Positions 36,262-45,372 of a stretch of DNA of 64,000 nt are shown here, piece after piece. Both the position numbers and the translations under genes were made by a program. This DNA is from Arthrobacter sp. 24S4-2 (GTDB lineage: Bacteria; Actinomycetota; Actinomycetes; Actinomycetales; Micrococcaceae). The stretch's first letter is position 1; each line of letters opens with the position of its first letter. The DNA lies in NCBI RefSeq assembly GCF_005280255.1, contig NZ_CP040018.1, positions 2,356,001 through 2,420,000 of the forward strand. Reading direction: 5' to 3'. The notes under the pieces were generated by a model. The model was not told the origin of the DNA. It saw only the letters and a list, made by a program, of their open reading frames with translations, and did no database searches.

Positions 36262-37031
36262 GGTGTTACTTTCTTCTGTTCGAGGTGGCCTGCCGGGGCC
36301 GCTGCGCAGCCACCGCTTACCAGGGCGCGGCCTGCGACCGCATAGACAATTCCTGCATCGCGGAGCAGTTCGAAGTTCTTCGCGTTGACGCCGCCGTCAA
36401 CCCCCAGCGGTGGTAGCCCGCGGGGTGATTCCAGGAGCGCGTCGAGCCTTCGGACGTCCGCGGAGTGGCCGGGCATGCCGGGCGGGGTGAGCATGGCCAG
36501 GAGTCCGTCAGGGCGGTTGTCCAAGGCCTGCTGAAGGCTTGCTGGGGAGGGGTTGTCGAGGGCTATCCAGACTGATTGGGCTTTGGCGCGGGCTTGTTCC
36601 TCGGCCGCTTCGAGCCCTCCTGCGGCGGGATACTGGATGGTGATTCGCCCGATTCCGTGTGGAATTCCGTTGATCGCTTCTGCGAGGTCGTCCACCATGA
36701 GGTGGACATCAAGTCTTAGACCGGCTTGGGTTGCCAATCGATCGATTTCTTCCGCTTGGACGCCTTCCTGGCCCAGGTATCGTCCGGCGATCATGTCGGC
36801 GTGGACCCAGTGGCCGGCGCCGAGGAGACGGTCGGCGAGGCTTTGCCTTTGATGCGCAGGGACGGCGATGAGGCTTCCTGAGAGGATGATCCCGGCCTGC
36901 TGTGCTTTGTCCTCGAGTTCTGTGTTCACTGCTGCCGGTCCGATCCGCGCCAGTCCGCTGCGACTTTGTACCTCTTCGTATTGGAGCCCTGCGGGCAGCC
37001 GCGGGGGCGCCGACTCTTCGGTGTCAGCCAA
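36258..37031 (-). CDS. Ribulose-phosphate 3-epimerase-like enzyme
   Basis: A TIM-barrel epimerase acting on a ketose phosphate. Core motifs are ILSGSLIAVPAHQRQSLADRLLGAGHWVHADMIAG (His and Asp metal ligands), LRLDVHLMVDD (His), ITIQYPAAGG, LLAMLTPPGMPGHS and LGVDGGVN (catalytic Asp). All four expected metal-binding positions are present, but several surrounding residues differ from true Rpe (for example WVHADMIAGRYL in place of HVDVMDGHF), so the substrate may be another ketose phosphate. The start is uncertain. The TTG at 37031 overlaps the ATPase stop and has AAGG 6 bp upstream; the frame is open to 37130 inside the ATPase gene. It sits between the transporter ATPase and a SIS-domain isomerase gene. 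Confidence 0.75.
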   Translation of the reverse strand: MADTEESAPPRLPAGLQYEEVQSRSGLARIGPAAVNTELEDKAQQAGIILSGSLIAVPAHQRQSLADRLLGAGHWVHADMIAGRYLGQEGVQAEEIDRLATQAGLRLDVHLMVDDLAEAINGIPHGIGRITIQYPAAGGLEAAEEQARAKAQSVWIALDNPSPASLQQALDNRPDGLLAMLTPPGMPGHSADVRRLDALLESPRGLPPLGVDGGVNAKNFELLRDAGIVYAVAGRALVSGGCAAAPAGHLEQKKVTP

Positions 37032-37713
37032 GATATGCCTTGTGCAGTGTCTCGGGGCTCCTGAGCAGCACGTCGGCACTGCCGGAATACGTGACGCGCC
37101 CGCCAGTGAACACCAGTGCATCCGTGGCAATCTGCAGGGCCAAGTGGGCGAACTGTTCCACCAACAGAACGCCCACGCCCGTGTCAGCGATATGTTTCAC
37201 AATGGGCATGAGCCGCAGGAAGACCACCGGCGCCAACCCGAGGGACATCTCGTCTATCAGCAGCAACTTCGGCTGTGCAGCGAAGGCACGTGCCAGGACC
37301 ACCATCTGCTGTTCCCCGCCGGAAAGCAGGCCAGTTGCAGATGTGAGCCGTTTCTCCAGTTCGGGGAACAACGCCAGCGCGCCGTCGAAGTCCGACGTGG
37401 TTCTGGCTGTGATTTCAAGGTTTTCCCGAACCGTCAGCGACGGAAAAACCGCCCTGCCCTGCTCCACATGCGCGATACCCAGCTTGGCGCGTTTCCGTCG
37501 CGACATCGTGGTGATGTCCGTGCCGTCGACCACGATCTTGCCGGCGCTGGCCTGGACAACTCCGGACACTGCTTCCAGCAAGCTGGTCTTACCTGCCCCG
37601 TTAGGCCCCACGAGGGCGGTTATGGTTCCTGGTCTAACCGTCAACGAAACGCCGGAAACAACAGGCCCTGCGCCGCGGCTTATCGCTACCTCGTAGAGTG
37701 TCAGCGTTGTCAT
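37024..37713 (-). CDS. Branched-chain-type ABC transporter ATP-binding protein LivF
   Basis: A 229-residue ATPase of the HAAT (LivF) type. Walker A GPNGAGKTSLLEAVSG, Q-loop HVEQGRAVFPSL, signature LLSGGEQQMVVLARAFAAQP, Walker B LLLIDEMSLGLAP and switch His-equivalent LLVEQFAHLAL are all present. The start overlaps the LivM-LivG stop by 4 bp. It energises uptake together with the ATPase half of the fused protein. Downstream genes encode sugar-phosphate enzymes, suggesting that the substrate is not an amino acid. Confidence 0.92.
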   Translation of the reverse strand: MTTLTLYEVAISRGAGPVVSGVSLTVRPGTITALVGPNGAGKTSLLEAVSGVVQASAGKIVVDGTDITTMSRRKRAKLGIAHVEQGRAVFPSLTVRENLEITARTTSDFDGALALFPELEKRLTSATGLLSGGEQQMVVLARAFAAQPKLLLIDEMSLGLAPVVFLRLMPIVKHIADTGVGVLLVEQFAHLALQIATDALVFTGGRVTYSGSADVLLRSPETLHKAYLG

Positions 37714-39455
37714 ATCAGCTCCGTTTCGCCCATGTAGGCCTTGAGGACTTTCGGATCGGAAAGAACTTCTTCCTGTTCACCGCTTGCCAGCACTTCACCG
37801 AAATCCAGCACGGTGATGTACTGGCAGACGCTGCGCACCAGATCCAGATCATGTTCGATGATCAGGATCGCGGTCCCGTAGCGCTGCGGAACCTGCCGCA
37901 GCCTCTGGCCGAAGGCGATGTGTTCTTGGTGGGAGAGGCCCGCGGCCGGTTCGTCCAGAACCAGCAGCCGGGGACGGGCGGCGATGTTGGCAGCGACCTC
38001 GATAATCCGGCGCGTGCCGACATCGACGTTGGAGATTTTTTCTCCGGGCCCCGGACAACCGAAGAAGTCCAGGAGGCCCGTGATCTCGTCCCGGCTCGAC
38101 TGCCCGCGGGTGATGAACTTCATGTACTCGTAAACCGTGAGGCTCGGCGGCACCCGGTCCTGCTGGAACGTGCGCCTCAGTCCGGTACGCGCCCTGTGGT
38201 GGGGCGCCAAGTCGTTAAGCCGGTCCTCGCCGAGCCAGACCTCGCCCGCATGCTGGGGCAGGAACCCCGATACGGCATCAACAAACGTGGACTTGCCGGC
38301 GCCGTTCGGGCCGATCAAGCCGACGATTGTCCCTTCGGAGACAGTCATGTTCACGTTGTGAAGCGCCTTGATTTGTCCGAACTGGACGGTAAGGTTCTCG
38401 ACTTTGAGCAAGACCTTTCCCTCAACTGCGGCATGGAAGGGGGCTTCGGGTGTTTCCTCAAGCAGAGACGGCAGGACGGCCGTGGCCGGGTCGGATCTGC
38501 CCTGCTTGCGGCGAAGGAGGGCGTTGCGGATGTCTTGGCCAAGATTCGAATTGCTGGTCAGCGCCTGGATGCCCATGGCACCGAAGACGACCAGGCCCCA
38601 GTCCTGGGGGATACCCCAGCGCTTGAGCAGTTCCGGAATCAGCACCCACAGGATGCCCCCGAACAAAGCCATTTCAATTAAGTGCGCGCCGGCGACTATG
38701 GACAGCACGTAGAGAGCCAAAGACTGGAGCGTGGTAAAGCCGGAGGGAAACGCTGTGGACACCTGGCCGGCCATGAGGCCACCGGCTATTCCAGCGATCG
38801 CTGAACTGGCCGCGAAGGCGGTCAGCTTGGCGATCCGTACACTGCTGCCCGCCGAAGCTGTGCCTCGTTCGGAGAAGGCGACCGCCCGCCAGCTGCTGCC
38901 CCAGCGGCTCTTCTGTAGGAAGAACACGGCCAGAGCGAGGGCAACCAACACGATAATTGTCAGAAAAAAGTACGACCGGTCCGTACTGAACAATTCGGGC
39001 CGCTGAATCTTGGTGCCGCTCACTGCCCCTGGGAATTGGGTTTTCATCAGGGTCAGGTCTGCCGCGGCCGCGAAACCGAGAGTGACAACGGCAAGATTGA
39101 CACCTCGCAGCCGCAATGCCGGCAAGCCAATGATGGTACCCGCCACTCCCGCGACGATGCCGCCTGCCACCACCCAGACAAGCAGACCGCCCGGTGCTCC
39201 CACCACATTTAGCCAGGATACGATCCAAGCTCCGACCGCGGCGAACGTAAGTTGGCACAGGACAATCATGCCAGCGGTCCCCGTGACGACGCCCAGCCCG
39301 ATCAGCGAAATGGTGGCGACGATCGCCGTCGTCGCCAGATACACGAGGTAGCCGGGAAGCAGCATGCTGACCAGCCATCCGGCGACCAGTGCTGCAGCAC
39401 CAATGGCGAGGGCAGTTCCTGGCCGCGACGAAACGGCATTTCTAGCGAGCTGCAT
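37710..39455 (-). CDS. Fused LivM permease and LivG ATPase of a branched-chain-type ABC transporter
   Basis: About 581 residues. The N-terminal half has eight to ten membrane helices typical of LivM (GLGVVTGTAGMIVLCQLTFAAVGAWIVSWL; IIGLPALRLRGVNLAVVTLGFAAAADLTL). From about residue 355 a complete LivG ATPase follows: VENLTVQFGQIKALHNVNMTV, Walker A GLIGPNGAGKSTFVDAVSG, LRRTFQQDRVPPSLTVYEY, Walker B RLLVLDEPAAGLSHQE and IIEHDLDLV. Natural LivM-LivG fusions occur in actinobacteria. The ATG at 39455 (MQLARNAVSS) overlaps the LivH stop by 14 bp and is preferred to the longer frame beginning at 39497. Confidence 0.9.
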   Translation of the reverse strand: MQLARNAVSSRPGTALAIGAAALVAGWLVSMLLPGYLVYLATTAIVATISLIGLGVVTGTAGMIVLCQLTFAAVGAWIVSWLNVVGAPGGLLVWVVAGGIVAGVAGTIIGLPALRLRGVNLAVVTLGFAAAADLTLMKTQFPGAVSGTKIQRPELFSTDRSYFFLTIIVLVALALAVFFLQKSRWGSSWRAVAFSERGTASAGSSVRIAKLTAFAASSAIAGIAGGLMAGQVSTAFPSGFTTLQSLALYVLSIVAGAHLIEMALFGGILWVLIPELLKRWGIPQDWGLVVFGAMGIQALTSNSNLGQDIRNALLRRKQGRSDPATAVLPSLLEETPEAPFHAAVEGKVLLKVENLTVQFGQIKALHNVNMTVSEGTIVGLIGPNGAGKSTFVDAVSGFLPQHAGEVWLGEDRLNDLAPHHRARTGLRRTFQQDRVPPSLTVYEYMKFITRGQSSRDEITGLLDFFGCPGPGEKISNVDVGTRRIIEVAANIAARPRLLVLDEPAAGLSHQEHIAFGQRLRQVPQRYGTAILIIEHDLDLVRSVCQYITVLDFGEVLASGEQEEVLSDPKVLKAYMGETELI

Positions 39456-40299
39456 CCCACACCTCCCGGCGCTGGTTCCAGAGAAGGAAGACGACAATTA
39501 CGACGAGCGGTATCCAGTCCCTCAAGAGGATCAGTTGGCTGAATTGGGCAGCAGCGCCTTGAGTCATTCCCAGTAACAGCCCTCCGATCAGGGCGAGGTC
39601 CAGTCGTTTGAAACCACCAAGCAAGGCCGCTGCCGACGCGGAAATCACCAACATCGAAAGCGACACCGCATCGCTGGTCTGGGTCGGAGCGACAACGGCG
39701 ATGGCTATCCCTACGATGATGCCCGTTACGGCCCACACCCCGATGGCAAGTGGCTTGACCGGCACACCCAGTAGTTCGGCGGCAACAGGCCGGTCGGCGA
39801 TGGCCCTGAGTTTGACGCCGATAGTCGTCTTGCCCAGTACCAGTTTCGCCGCGACGGAAACGACAACGGCGAGTATGACCATGACGACGGTTACCTGGCT
39901 GATAACCACGCCCTGGAAGGTGAAGGCCGGACCGGAGAAGACGGCGCGGAACGTTTTGGGTTTAGTGCCGAACAGAATGAAAGACATGGATATCAGGAGC
40001 AGAAGAGCAGCCACGGTCACTGCGGAACGGGCGCTGATGGACGCCTCCGGCAACCAGGTGGCGATAATCATGCCCAGCCCTGCTGACATCAGTGCACCGA
40101 CGACAATCCCCAAGGCGATCGCGGGCACTTGGGGAACCCCCATGCCGGCAAACGAGACGGCAAGGAAAGCCCCGAACATGCCGACGGCGGCTTGGGAGAA
40201 GTTGATGACCCGCACCAATTGGGCCATGAGCGTAAGGCAGACTGCGATGACGGCGTAAACGCCGCCGGCGGCAAGGCCTGCGAATGCACCCTGAAGCAT
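39442..40299 (-). CDS. Branched-chain-type ABC transporter permease LivH
   Basis: A 285-residue membrane protein with about eight helices. It begins MLQGAFAGLAAGGVYAVIAVCLTLMAQLVRVINFSQAAVGMFGAF, the standard LivH N-terminus, and includes the cytoplasmic loop GVKLRAIADRPVAAELLGVPV. Good ribosome site CGAGGAGGCACAGCA. It is followed by the LivM-LivG fusion with overlap and preceded by the binding protein. Confidence 0.93.
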   Translation of the reverse strand: MLQGAFAGLAAGGVYAVIAVCLTLMAQLVRVINFSQAAVGMFGAFLAVSFAGMGVPQVPAIALGIVVGALMSAGLGMIIATWLPEASISARSAVTVAALLLLISMSFILFGTKPKTFRAVFSGPAFTFQGVVISQVTVVMVILAVVVSVAAKLVLGKTTIGVKLRAIADRPVAAELLGVPVKPLAIGVWAVTGIIVGIAIAVVAPTQTSDAVSLSMLVISASAAALLGGFKRLDLALIGGLLLGMTQGAAAQFSQLILLRDWIPLVVIVVFLLWNQRREVWDAAR

Positions 40300-40400
40300 T
40301 GCTGTGCCTCCTCGGGAAGCTCGAAAATGAATGTGGATTAGGGGTACAACGGACAGGCGGGCGGTGCAGCAGCACCGCCGGCCGGACGCCTGGGCGGGTA

Positions 40401-41585
40401 TTATTTCACCGTCATCCAGTCGTTGGCCGCGCTCTCCCAGGTCGTAGATCCAGGACGGATGGTGATCGGCCAGCCCGCAGTATTTGACGAGTGGCTGTCA
40501 CCGGCACCAAAGATAAAGGGGGTGCCGGTCATAGCGTTCTCGGATGGTCTTGTTTGGGCCTTGAAGGCTGCGGCCACCGTCTCATGCGTCACGTCCCCCT
40601 TGATGGTCCTGAGCGTTTCGAGAAAGTGGGTCGCTGCCAGGTAGCCGCCCTGACCGAAAGAGGTCAGCGGAATGTTGTTCTTTTCCATGAGTTCCCTCCA
40701 GTCGTCGTTCGCTGCGATTCCATCTACCGTGTAAGGGGAGAACTCCGCCGGCACATAGACACCCTTGCCGACAAAGCTTGCCGCTTGGGCGAACTGCTCT
40801 GAGTAGGCGGAGGTCAGGAACAGGAATGTCATATCTTTCATGCCCTGGGCTTCTGCAGCCTTCAACACGCCGCTGGCGTCCGGTTCGACACCGTTGGAGA
40901 ATATGGCGTCGCAGCCGGCTTCCTTGGCTTTGACAACGTAAGGGGTGAAATCCGGCGCTCCATACGGGACCGTGTCATCCAGCATGGCGAAGGTTTTACC
41001 AGTCGCCTTGCTCCACGCATCAAAGGCCTTTTGGTAGGCCGGCCGGGTGGATCCGGCGATCTCCAGAAGGCCGCAGATCTTTTTCAGGCCCAGTTTTTCG
41101 CTGCCGTAGGTGAGGGTGAGCTGGCTGTCAAGATAGGGGCCGGAATTGACGGGGGAAATGCTCGGGGTACTGAAGCAGTTAGGGTCTACGCCGGTGCCCT
41201 GAATAGAGACCAAGCCTTCCTGCTCGTAGTACTTGGAGTTGACCTCGCAGTCCAGCAGGCTGGCCGAGCCAACCAGGGCCACGGCCCCTTTGCCTACTGC
41301 ATCCCGCGCGGCTGCCGTGGCAGCCGCCGGGTCGCTCTTGTCATCGAGTACCTCGTACTGGATGGGCCTGCCGTTCAAGCCGCCGTCGGCGTTGAACTTG
41401 TCGAAAACCGCCTTGGCTGCCTGCGACGCTTCCGAGAACGTGACCGGGCCGCTGAGCGCGTTGACCGAGGCGACGACGATCGGCTGCCCCGCGGCGGTCG
41501 AGCCGGTTGCATTGCCTCCGCAGGCTGTTAATGCCATCAGGCAGACGGCGCTGATGGCTGTTGCTGCCAGTGATTTCTTGCTCAT
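40401..41585 (-). CDS. Branched-chain-type ABC transporter substrate-binding lipoprotein
   Basis: First gene of the transporter operon. A lipoprotein signal (MSKKSLAATAISAVCLMALTAC, lipobox LTAC) precedes a type I periplasmic-binding fold of the Leu/Ile/Val-binding class (VVASVNALSGPVTFSEASQAAKAVFDKFNADGGLNGRPIQYEVLDDKSDPAAATAAARD). ATG at 41585 is chosen because GAGAGGGAAG lies 6-7 bp upstream and the signal peptide starts there, although the frame is open to 41717. Length is about 394 residues. Substrate is unknown; association with an epimerase, a SIS isomerase and a GMC oxidoreductase suggests a polyol or sugar derivative. Confidence 0.92.
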   Translation of the reverse strand: MSKKSLAATAISAVCLMALTACGGNATGSTAAGQPIVVASVNALSGPVTFSEASQAAKAVFDKFNADGGLNGRPIQYEVLDDKSDPAAATAAARDAVGKGAVALVGSASLLDCEVNSKYYEQEGLVSIQGTGVDPNCFSTPSISPVNSGPYLDSQLTLTYGSEKLGLKKICGLLEIAGSTRPAYQKAFDAWSKATGKTFAMLDDTVPYGAPDFTPYVVKAKEAGCDAIFSNGVEPDASGVLKAAEAQGMKDMTFLFLTSAYSEQFAQAASFVGKGVYVPAEFSPYTVDGIAANDDWRELMEKNNIPLTSFGQGGYLAATHFLETLRTIKGDVTHETVAAAFKAQTRPSENAMTGTPFIFGAGDSHSSNTAGWPITIRPGSTTWESAANDWMTVK

Positions 41586-41998
41586 GTGGAACTTCCCTCT
41601 CGCGTCACGGACGGACGCCGATGTCCGTTCGTTGGTACTCGGACTTCCCCGGAATCCTTGCTGATGCCAATTTACGGATCGGGCTATCCCCGCGCATTGT
41701 CGAAATAGGCATGCCACTTGTCAGAATGCGAAGGACCTCGTTTGGAGCCACTGAGCTGGATGTAGATTGGTGACCAGCGGACGGCTGGGCTCAGGCCGGG
41801 GACCTCGAGGGGAATCCGGGACGCCCAGGGCAGGTCACCGCGAGGACTGTGCAGGAGTTACGTCGCCGGGATCCAGATTCGGGTGACTTTCCCCGAAACG
41901 CGCCTAAGATGTTATCCGGATCACAACGCAGTATCTCGTCGGCATATTCTCATCGGCCCCCAATGGGGAGGGTCAGGCGATGAAGAGAAGAGGGCAAA
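41586..41998. promoter_or_regulatory. Divergent control region between transporter operon and AraC regulator
   Basis: A 413-bp non-coding stretch between the binding-protein start (minus) and the AraC-regulator start (plus). It must contain both promoters, and regulator sites are expected. I could not pick out a convincing -35/-10 pair or palindrome by eye. Confidence 0.5.
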
Positions 41999-42952
41999 GT
42001 GGCACTCACACTGTCATCGCGGCAAGAAGTCGCGACAGCGGAAGCGCCAGACTTCGAGACTTGGCGCCAACTCGTCACTCAGTCGTTTGTCCCACTGGAC
42101 GTTACGTGTGACAGCAAGGAGAACTTCCACGGCAGGATGCGTTCCCGCTCCATGGGAGACGTGTCCGCAGTGGAGGTTTCAGCCGACGGCCATCACGTCC
42201 TCCGGAAGCCATCCCTGATTCGGGAATCCGACGGCCATTACTTCAAGTTGAGCATCATGCTCGCCGGCTCCGGACTTCTGGTCCAGGACAACAGGGAGGC
42301 CCTGCTGCTGCCAGGAGACATCGCTGTTTATGACACCCAGCGCCCCTACACGCTGGCCTTCGATGATAAGTTCCGATGCTTGGTGCTGATGTTTCCGCCG
42401 CAACTGATGGACCTGCCAGTCAGTTCAGTGGGTCAGCTCACAGCCGTCAGGATGGGCAGAGACGAACGGCTAGGCCGGGTTATCAGTCCGTTCCTGGTGG
42501 AAATAGCGCGCAACCTCGATCAATTTTCGGATGCCATTGGCACGAGATTGGCGTACAACGCCGTGGACCTCGTCACCACCATGTTCTCCTCAGAGTTGGA
42601 TCTGTCCAAAGGGCCAGCCAGCAACCCGCGAGCCGAACTGATGCTTCGTATCCGAGCTTTCATCGAGGCCAACCTCGGCGATTCGGACCTGAATCTGGCA
42701 ACAGTGGCGGCGGCTCATTTCATCTCCACCCGCTATCTGCACAACCTCTTTCATGAGGAGAACGAATCGGCAGCCAACTGGATCCGTAACAGACGGCTCG
42801 AACGATGCCGGAGGGAGCTGAAGGACCCAGTACACTCCTATCGCTCAATCAGCTCGATCGCAGCAAAGTGGGGCTTTGCCGATGCCGCGCACTTCAGCCG
42901 CCTGTTCCGAACCGCATTTGGAGAGACACCAAGCAATTATCGTGAGCGGTAG
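41999..42952 (+). CDS. AraC-family transcriptional regulator (AraC_binding_2 type)
   Basis: A 317-residue activator-type regulator. The N-terminal cupin-like ligand domain (FETWRQLVTQSFVPLDVTCDSKENFHGRMRSRSMGDVSAVEVSADGHHVLRKPSLI... LLLPGDIAVYDTQRPYTLAFDD) matches the AraC_binding_2 / feaR group. The C-terminal AraC helix-turn-helix covers about residues 215-315 (LATVAAAHFISTRYLHNLFHEENESAANWIRNRRLERCRREL and WGFADAAHFSRLFRTAFGETPSNYRER). It starts with GTG at 41999, after AAGAGGGCAAA. Divergent from the ABC operon and 160 bp upstream of the GMC oxidoreductase, it probably controls both. Confidence 0.92.
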   Translation: MALTLSSRQEVATAEAPDFETWRQLVTQSFVPLDVTCDSKENFHGRMRSRSMGDVSAVEVSADGHHVLRKPSLIRESDGHYFKLSIMLAGSGLLVQDNREALLLPGDIAVYDTQRPYTLAFDDKFRCLVLMFPPQLMDLPVSSVGQLTAVRMGRDERLGRVISPFLVEIARNLDQFSDAIGTRLAYNAVDLVTTMFSSELDLSKGPASNPRAELMLRIRAFIEANLGDSDLNLATVAAAHFISTRYLHNLFHEENESAANWIRNRRLERCRRELKDPVHSYRSISSIAAKWGFADAAHFSRLFRTAFGETPSNYRER

Positions 42953-43112
42953 GAACGGAGTCAGGAATCCACGGCTTGCGATGACCTGTTGATTCCAAGT
43001 GTGCGCTCGTCTCCTACTAGTACTGCACTCGCATCCATGGCAACGCCGCGGTTTCGAACCCATATTTGAAGGGAGCGCCATTGCTGTAAAGGCGGAATAC
43101 CGTGAAAGGTCA

Positions 43113-44705
43113 ATGATGACGAACACTCCCTTTGATTTCATCGTGGTCGGTGCCGGATCTGCCGGATCCGTCCTCGCCCGCCGCCTCGTGGATGACGGCA
43201 AGAAGGTCGCTGTGCTTGAGGCCGGAGGAGCAGACAGCAACCCGATGATCGCCGACCTCACCTCCCTGGCAGGGCTATGGCATGGACCCGAGGACTGGGA
43301 CTACTTCACAACCGAGCAGGAGCACTGTTCCGGACGTAGACTCCATCTGCCGCGCGGGAAAGTCCTTGGAGGATCCCATGCCCTCAATGCCGCCATCTGG
43401 GTCCGCGGGGCGAAGCAGGACTATGACAACTGGGCCTACCTTGGCAACCCTGGTTGGTCCTGGGAAGACGTACTGCCCGTGTTCAAGGAGATCGAAAACT
43501 ACGACGGCGGCGCCTCGGAGACCCGCGGCGGCTCAGGGCTGCTGGACGTGGTGAAGGGATTCCCAATGAATCCTGTGCAGGACTCCATTATCGAAGCCGC
43601 GCAGGAAATCGGCATCAAATTCAATGAGGATTACAACAGCGGCGACGTCGAGGGCGCGTCCAAGATGCAGCTGAACATCCGCGACGGCAAGCGGTTCAAC
43701 ACCTGGCACGCCTACCTCAAGCCCATAGTGGGCCACGAGAATCTCCACCTGATTACTGGCGCACACGTCCGGCGTCTGGTAATCGAGGCAGGCACCGTCA
43801 CCGGCGTCCAGTATGAGAAGGATGGGACGCTGCACACGCTGGAGGCGACCGAGACCGTCCTGACGGCCGGGGCCCTCAACTCTCCGGAGTTGCTGTTGCG
43901 CTCCGGCGTGGGCCCGGCGGAGGAACTGCGCCTCGCGGGCGTGGAGCCTGTCCATGAACTTCCGGGGGTGGGCAGGAATCTTCAGGATCACTTCCTTTCC
44001 CCTGTGATTTACACGACCACCAAGAGGGGAGTCCCCTTCCCCGAAACTGGACCGGCCGAGACACATCTCTTCTGGAAGAGCGAACCGGACCTGGCGGTAC
44101 CGGACACCCAGCCCATCCACTTCTCCTTCCCGATGTACGATCCCGAATGGATGGAAGGTCCGGAAAACGGATTCACGCTTATGGCCGGTCTCGTCAGGCC
44201 CGTGAGCCGCGGAGCCCTCAAACTCTCCGGCGTTGGCCCCGAGGATCCTCTGCTGATTGACCTGGGTGCCTTGCGTGAGGAGCAGGACCTTAAGGCCCTT
44301 GTTGCCTCGGTTCGGCAGTGCCGTGAGCTTGGTCGTGCGCCGGCGCTGGCCCAGTGGGGCGCCGTGGAGCTCTACCCGGGACCCAATGTGTCCGATGACG
44401 AGCTCGAAGAATATGTACGCAGGACCGTGATCACGTACCACCACCAGGTCGGAACCTGCAAAATGGGTGTCGACGCCGACGCCGTCGTTGACCCGCGGAC
44501 CCTAAGGGTGAGGGGCCTGGCGGGGATCCGTGTCGCGGACGCCTCTGTCATGCCGCTGGTGACCACGGGCAACACGAATGCACCGACGATTATGATTGCA
44601 GAGCGGGCTGCGAAGTTTATTAGGGCTCAACAAAGCGGCCATGCCAAGGGTGACAGCCACGCCCTGCTGGAAGAAAACCAGGCCGATTTCGTGGGAGCGC
44701 CATGA
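43113..44705 (+). CDS. GMC-family FAD-dependent oxidoreductase (choline-dehydrogenase-like)
   Basis: A 530-residue flavoprotein oxidising an alcohol or polyol. FAD-binding FDFIVVGAGSAGSVLARRL at the N-terminus; GMC signature 1 LPRGKVLGGSHALNAAIWVRG; signature 2 GALNSPELLLRSGVGP; catalytic His in TYHHQVGTCKMG and Asn in TTGNTNAPTIMIAERAA. The ATG at 43113 (or 43116) is chosen because GTGAAAGGTCA precedes it and the FAD motif starts ten residues in, although the frame is open from 42999. There is no signal peptide, so it is cytoplasmic. It lies downstream of the AraC gene and ends at a strong terminator. The substrate is unknown but may be the compound imported by the divergent transporter. Confidence 0.92.
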   Translation: MMTNTPFDFIVVGAGSAGSVLARRLVDDGKKVAVLEAGGADSNPMIADLTSLAGLWHGPEDWDYFTTEQEHCSGRRLHLPRGKVLGGSHALNAAIWVRGAKQDYDNWAYLGNPGWSWEDVLPVFKEIENYDGGASETRGGSGLLDVVKGFPMNPVQDSIIEAAQEIGIKFNEDYNSGDVEGASKMQLNIRDGKRFNTWHAYLKPIVGHENLHLITGAHVRRLVIEAGTVTGVQYEKDGTLHTLEATETVLTAGALNSPELLLRSGVGPAEELRLAGVEPVHELPGVGRNLQDHFLSPVIYTTTKRGVPFPETGPAETHLFWKSEPDLAVPDTQPIHFSFPMYDPEWMEGPENGFTLMAGLVRPVSRGALKLSGVGPEDPLLIDLGALREEQDLKALVASVRQCRELGRAPALAQWGAVELYPGPNVSDDELEEYVRRTVITYHHQVGTCKMGVDADAVVDPRTLRVRGLAGIRVADASVMPLVTTGNTNAPTIMIAERAAKFIRAQQSGHAKGDSHALLEENQADFVGAP

Positions 44706-44783
44706 GTGAGGACAGGCCGGAGACCGAGAGCCTCTGCGGAGATTACGGGAACCTCGCTGCCTGGTGACACTGGCACAGTTGAG

Positions 44784-44819
44784 GAGGCGATGCCCCATCG
44801 CTGGTGGGGGCATCGCCTC
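44784..44819 (+). terminator. Terminator after the GMC oxidoreductase gene
   Basis: A perfect 13-bp inverted repeat (GAGGCGATGCCCC at 44784-44796, GGGGCATCGCCTC at 44807-44819) with a 10-base loop, followed by TTGGTCAATT. It lies about 80 bp after the GMC stop codon. Confidence 0.8.
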
Positions 44820-45372
44820 TTGGTCAATTAGCGCGTCACCGAAGACCACGGTTGCTCGCCGGCAGATCACCTCTCTCGGTTCCAGTGGCGTCGGACAGTG
44901 GTGCCCTACTCCTCTTTGGCAAACCGAGGCAACTCTGGCCTAACTGTGTGAAACCACGCCTAACCGTCGTGCAGCTGTTGGCCGCACCATAGTTGGGTGT
45001 CCCTGTTCTCGAGCTCCACTTCTCCGGCTGTTTCGAGCCCCCTATGACCGCGGGCTGGCCGTTTGAGACCTCGACGGGCGCCCGCAACACTGTGCTGCCC
45101 GGAGATTCCGGGGATTTCGAACACCGATAATTATGTCGCGTCGGCGGGCACCGTTTCGGCCAAGATGAGTTTGCACGTGTGCGCAGATCTCGTGTTACGA
45201 GGCCCTCAGATTGAGGAAGTGGGCAATCTTTGGCTTTGCGACGCCTGGGATGGCGGCCGAGGACCGCGCCTCGCCAGAATCGGAGAACCGCATTTACTGA
45301 CCAAGCTCATGACCTGGAGCCGCGGGCGCGCGAAGGGCGCCGGGTGGACCGGCGCCCTTCGGAGGACCGCTG
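44820..45372. other. Intergenic region without recognisable genes
   Basis: About 550 bp between the GMC terminator and the hydrolase fragment. No frame shows family motifs or a good ribosome site on either strand. Confidence 0.4.
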
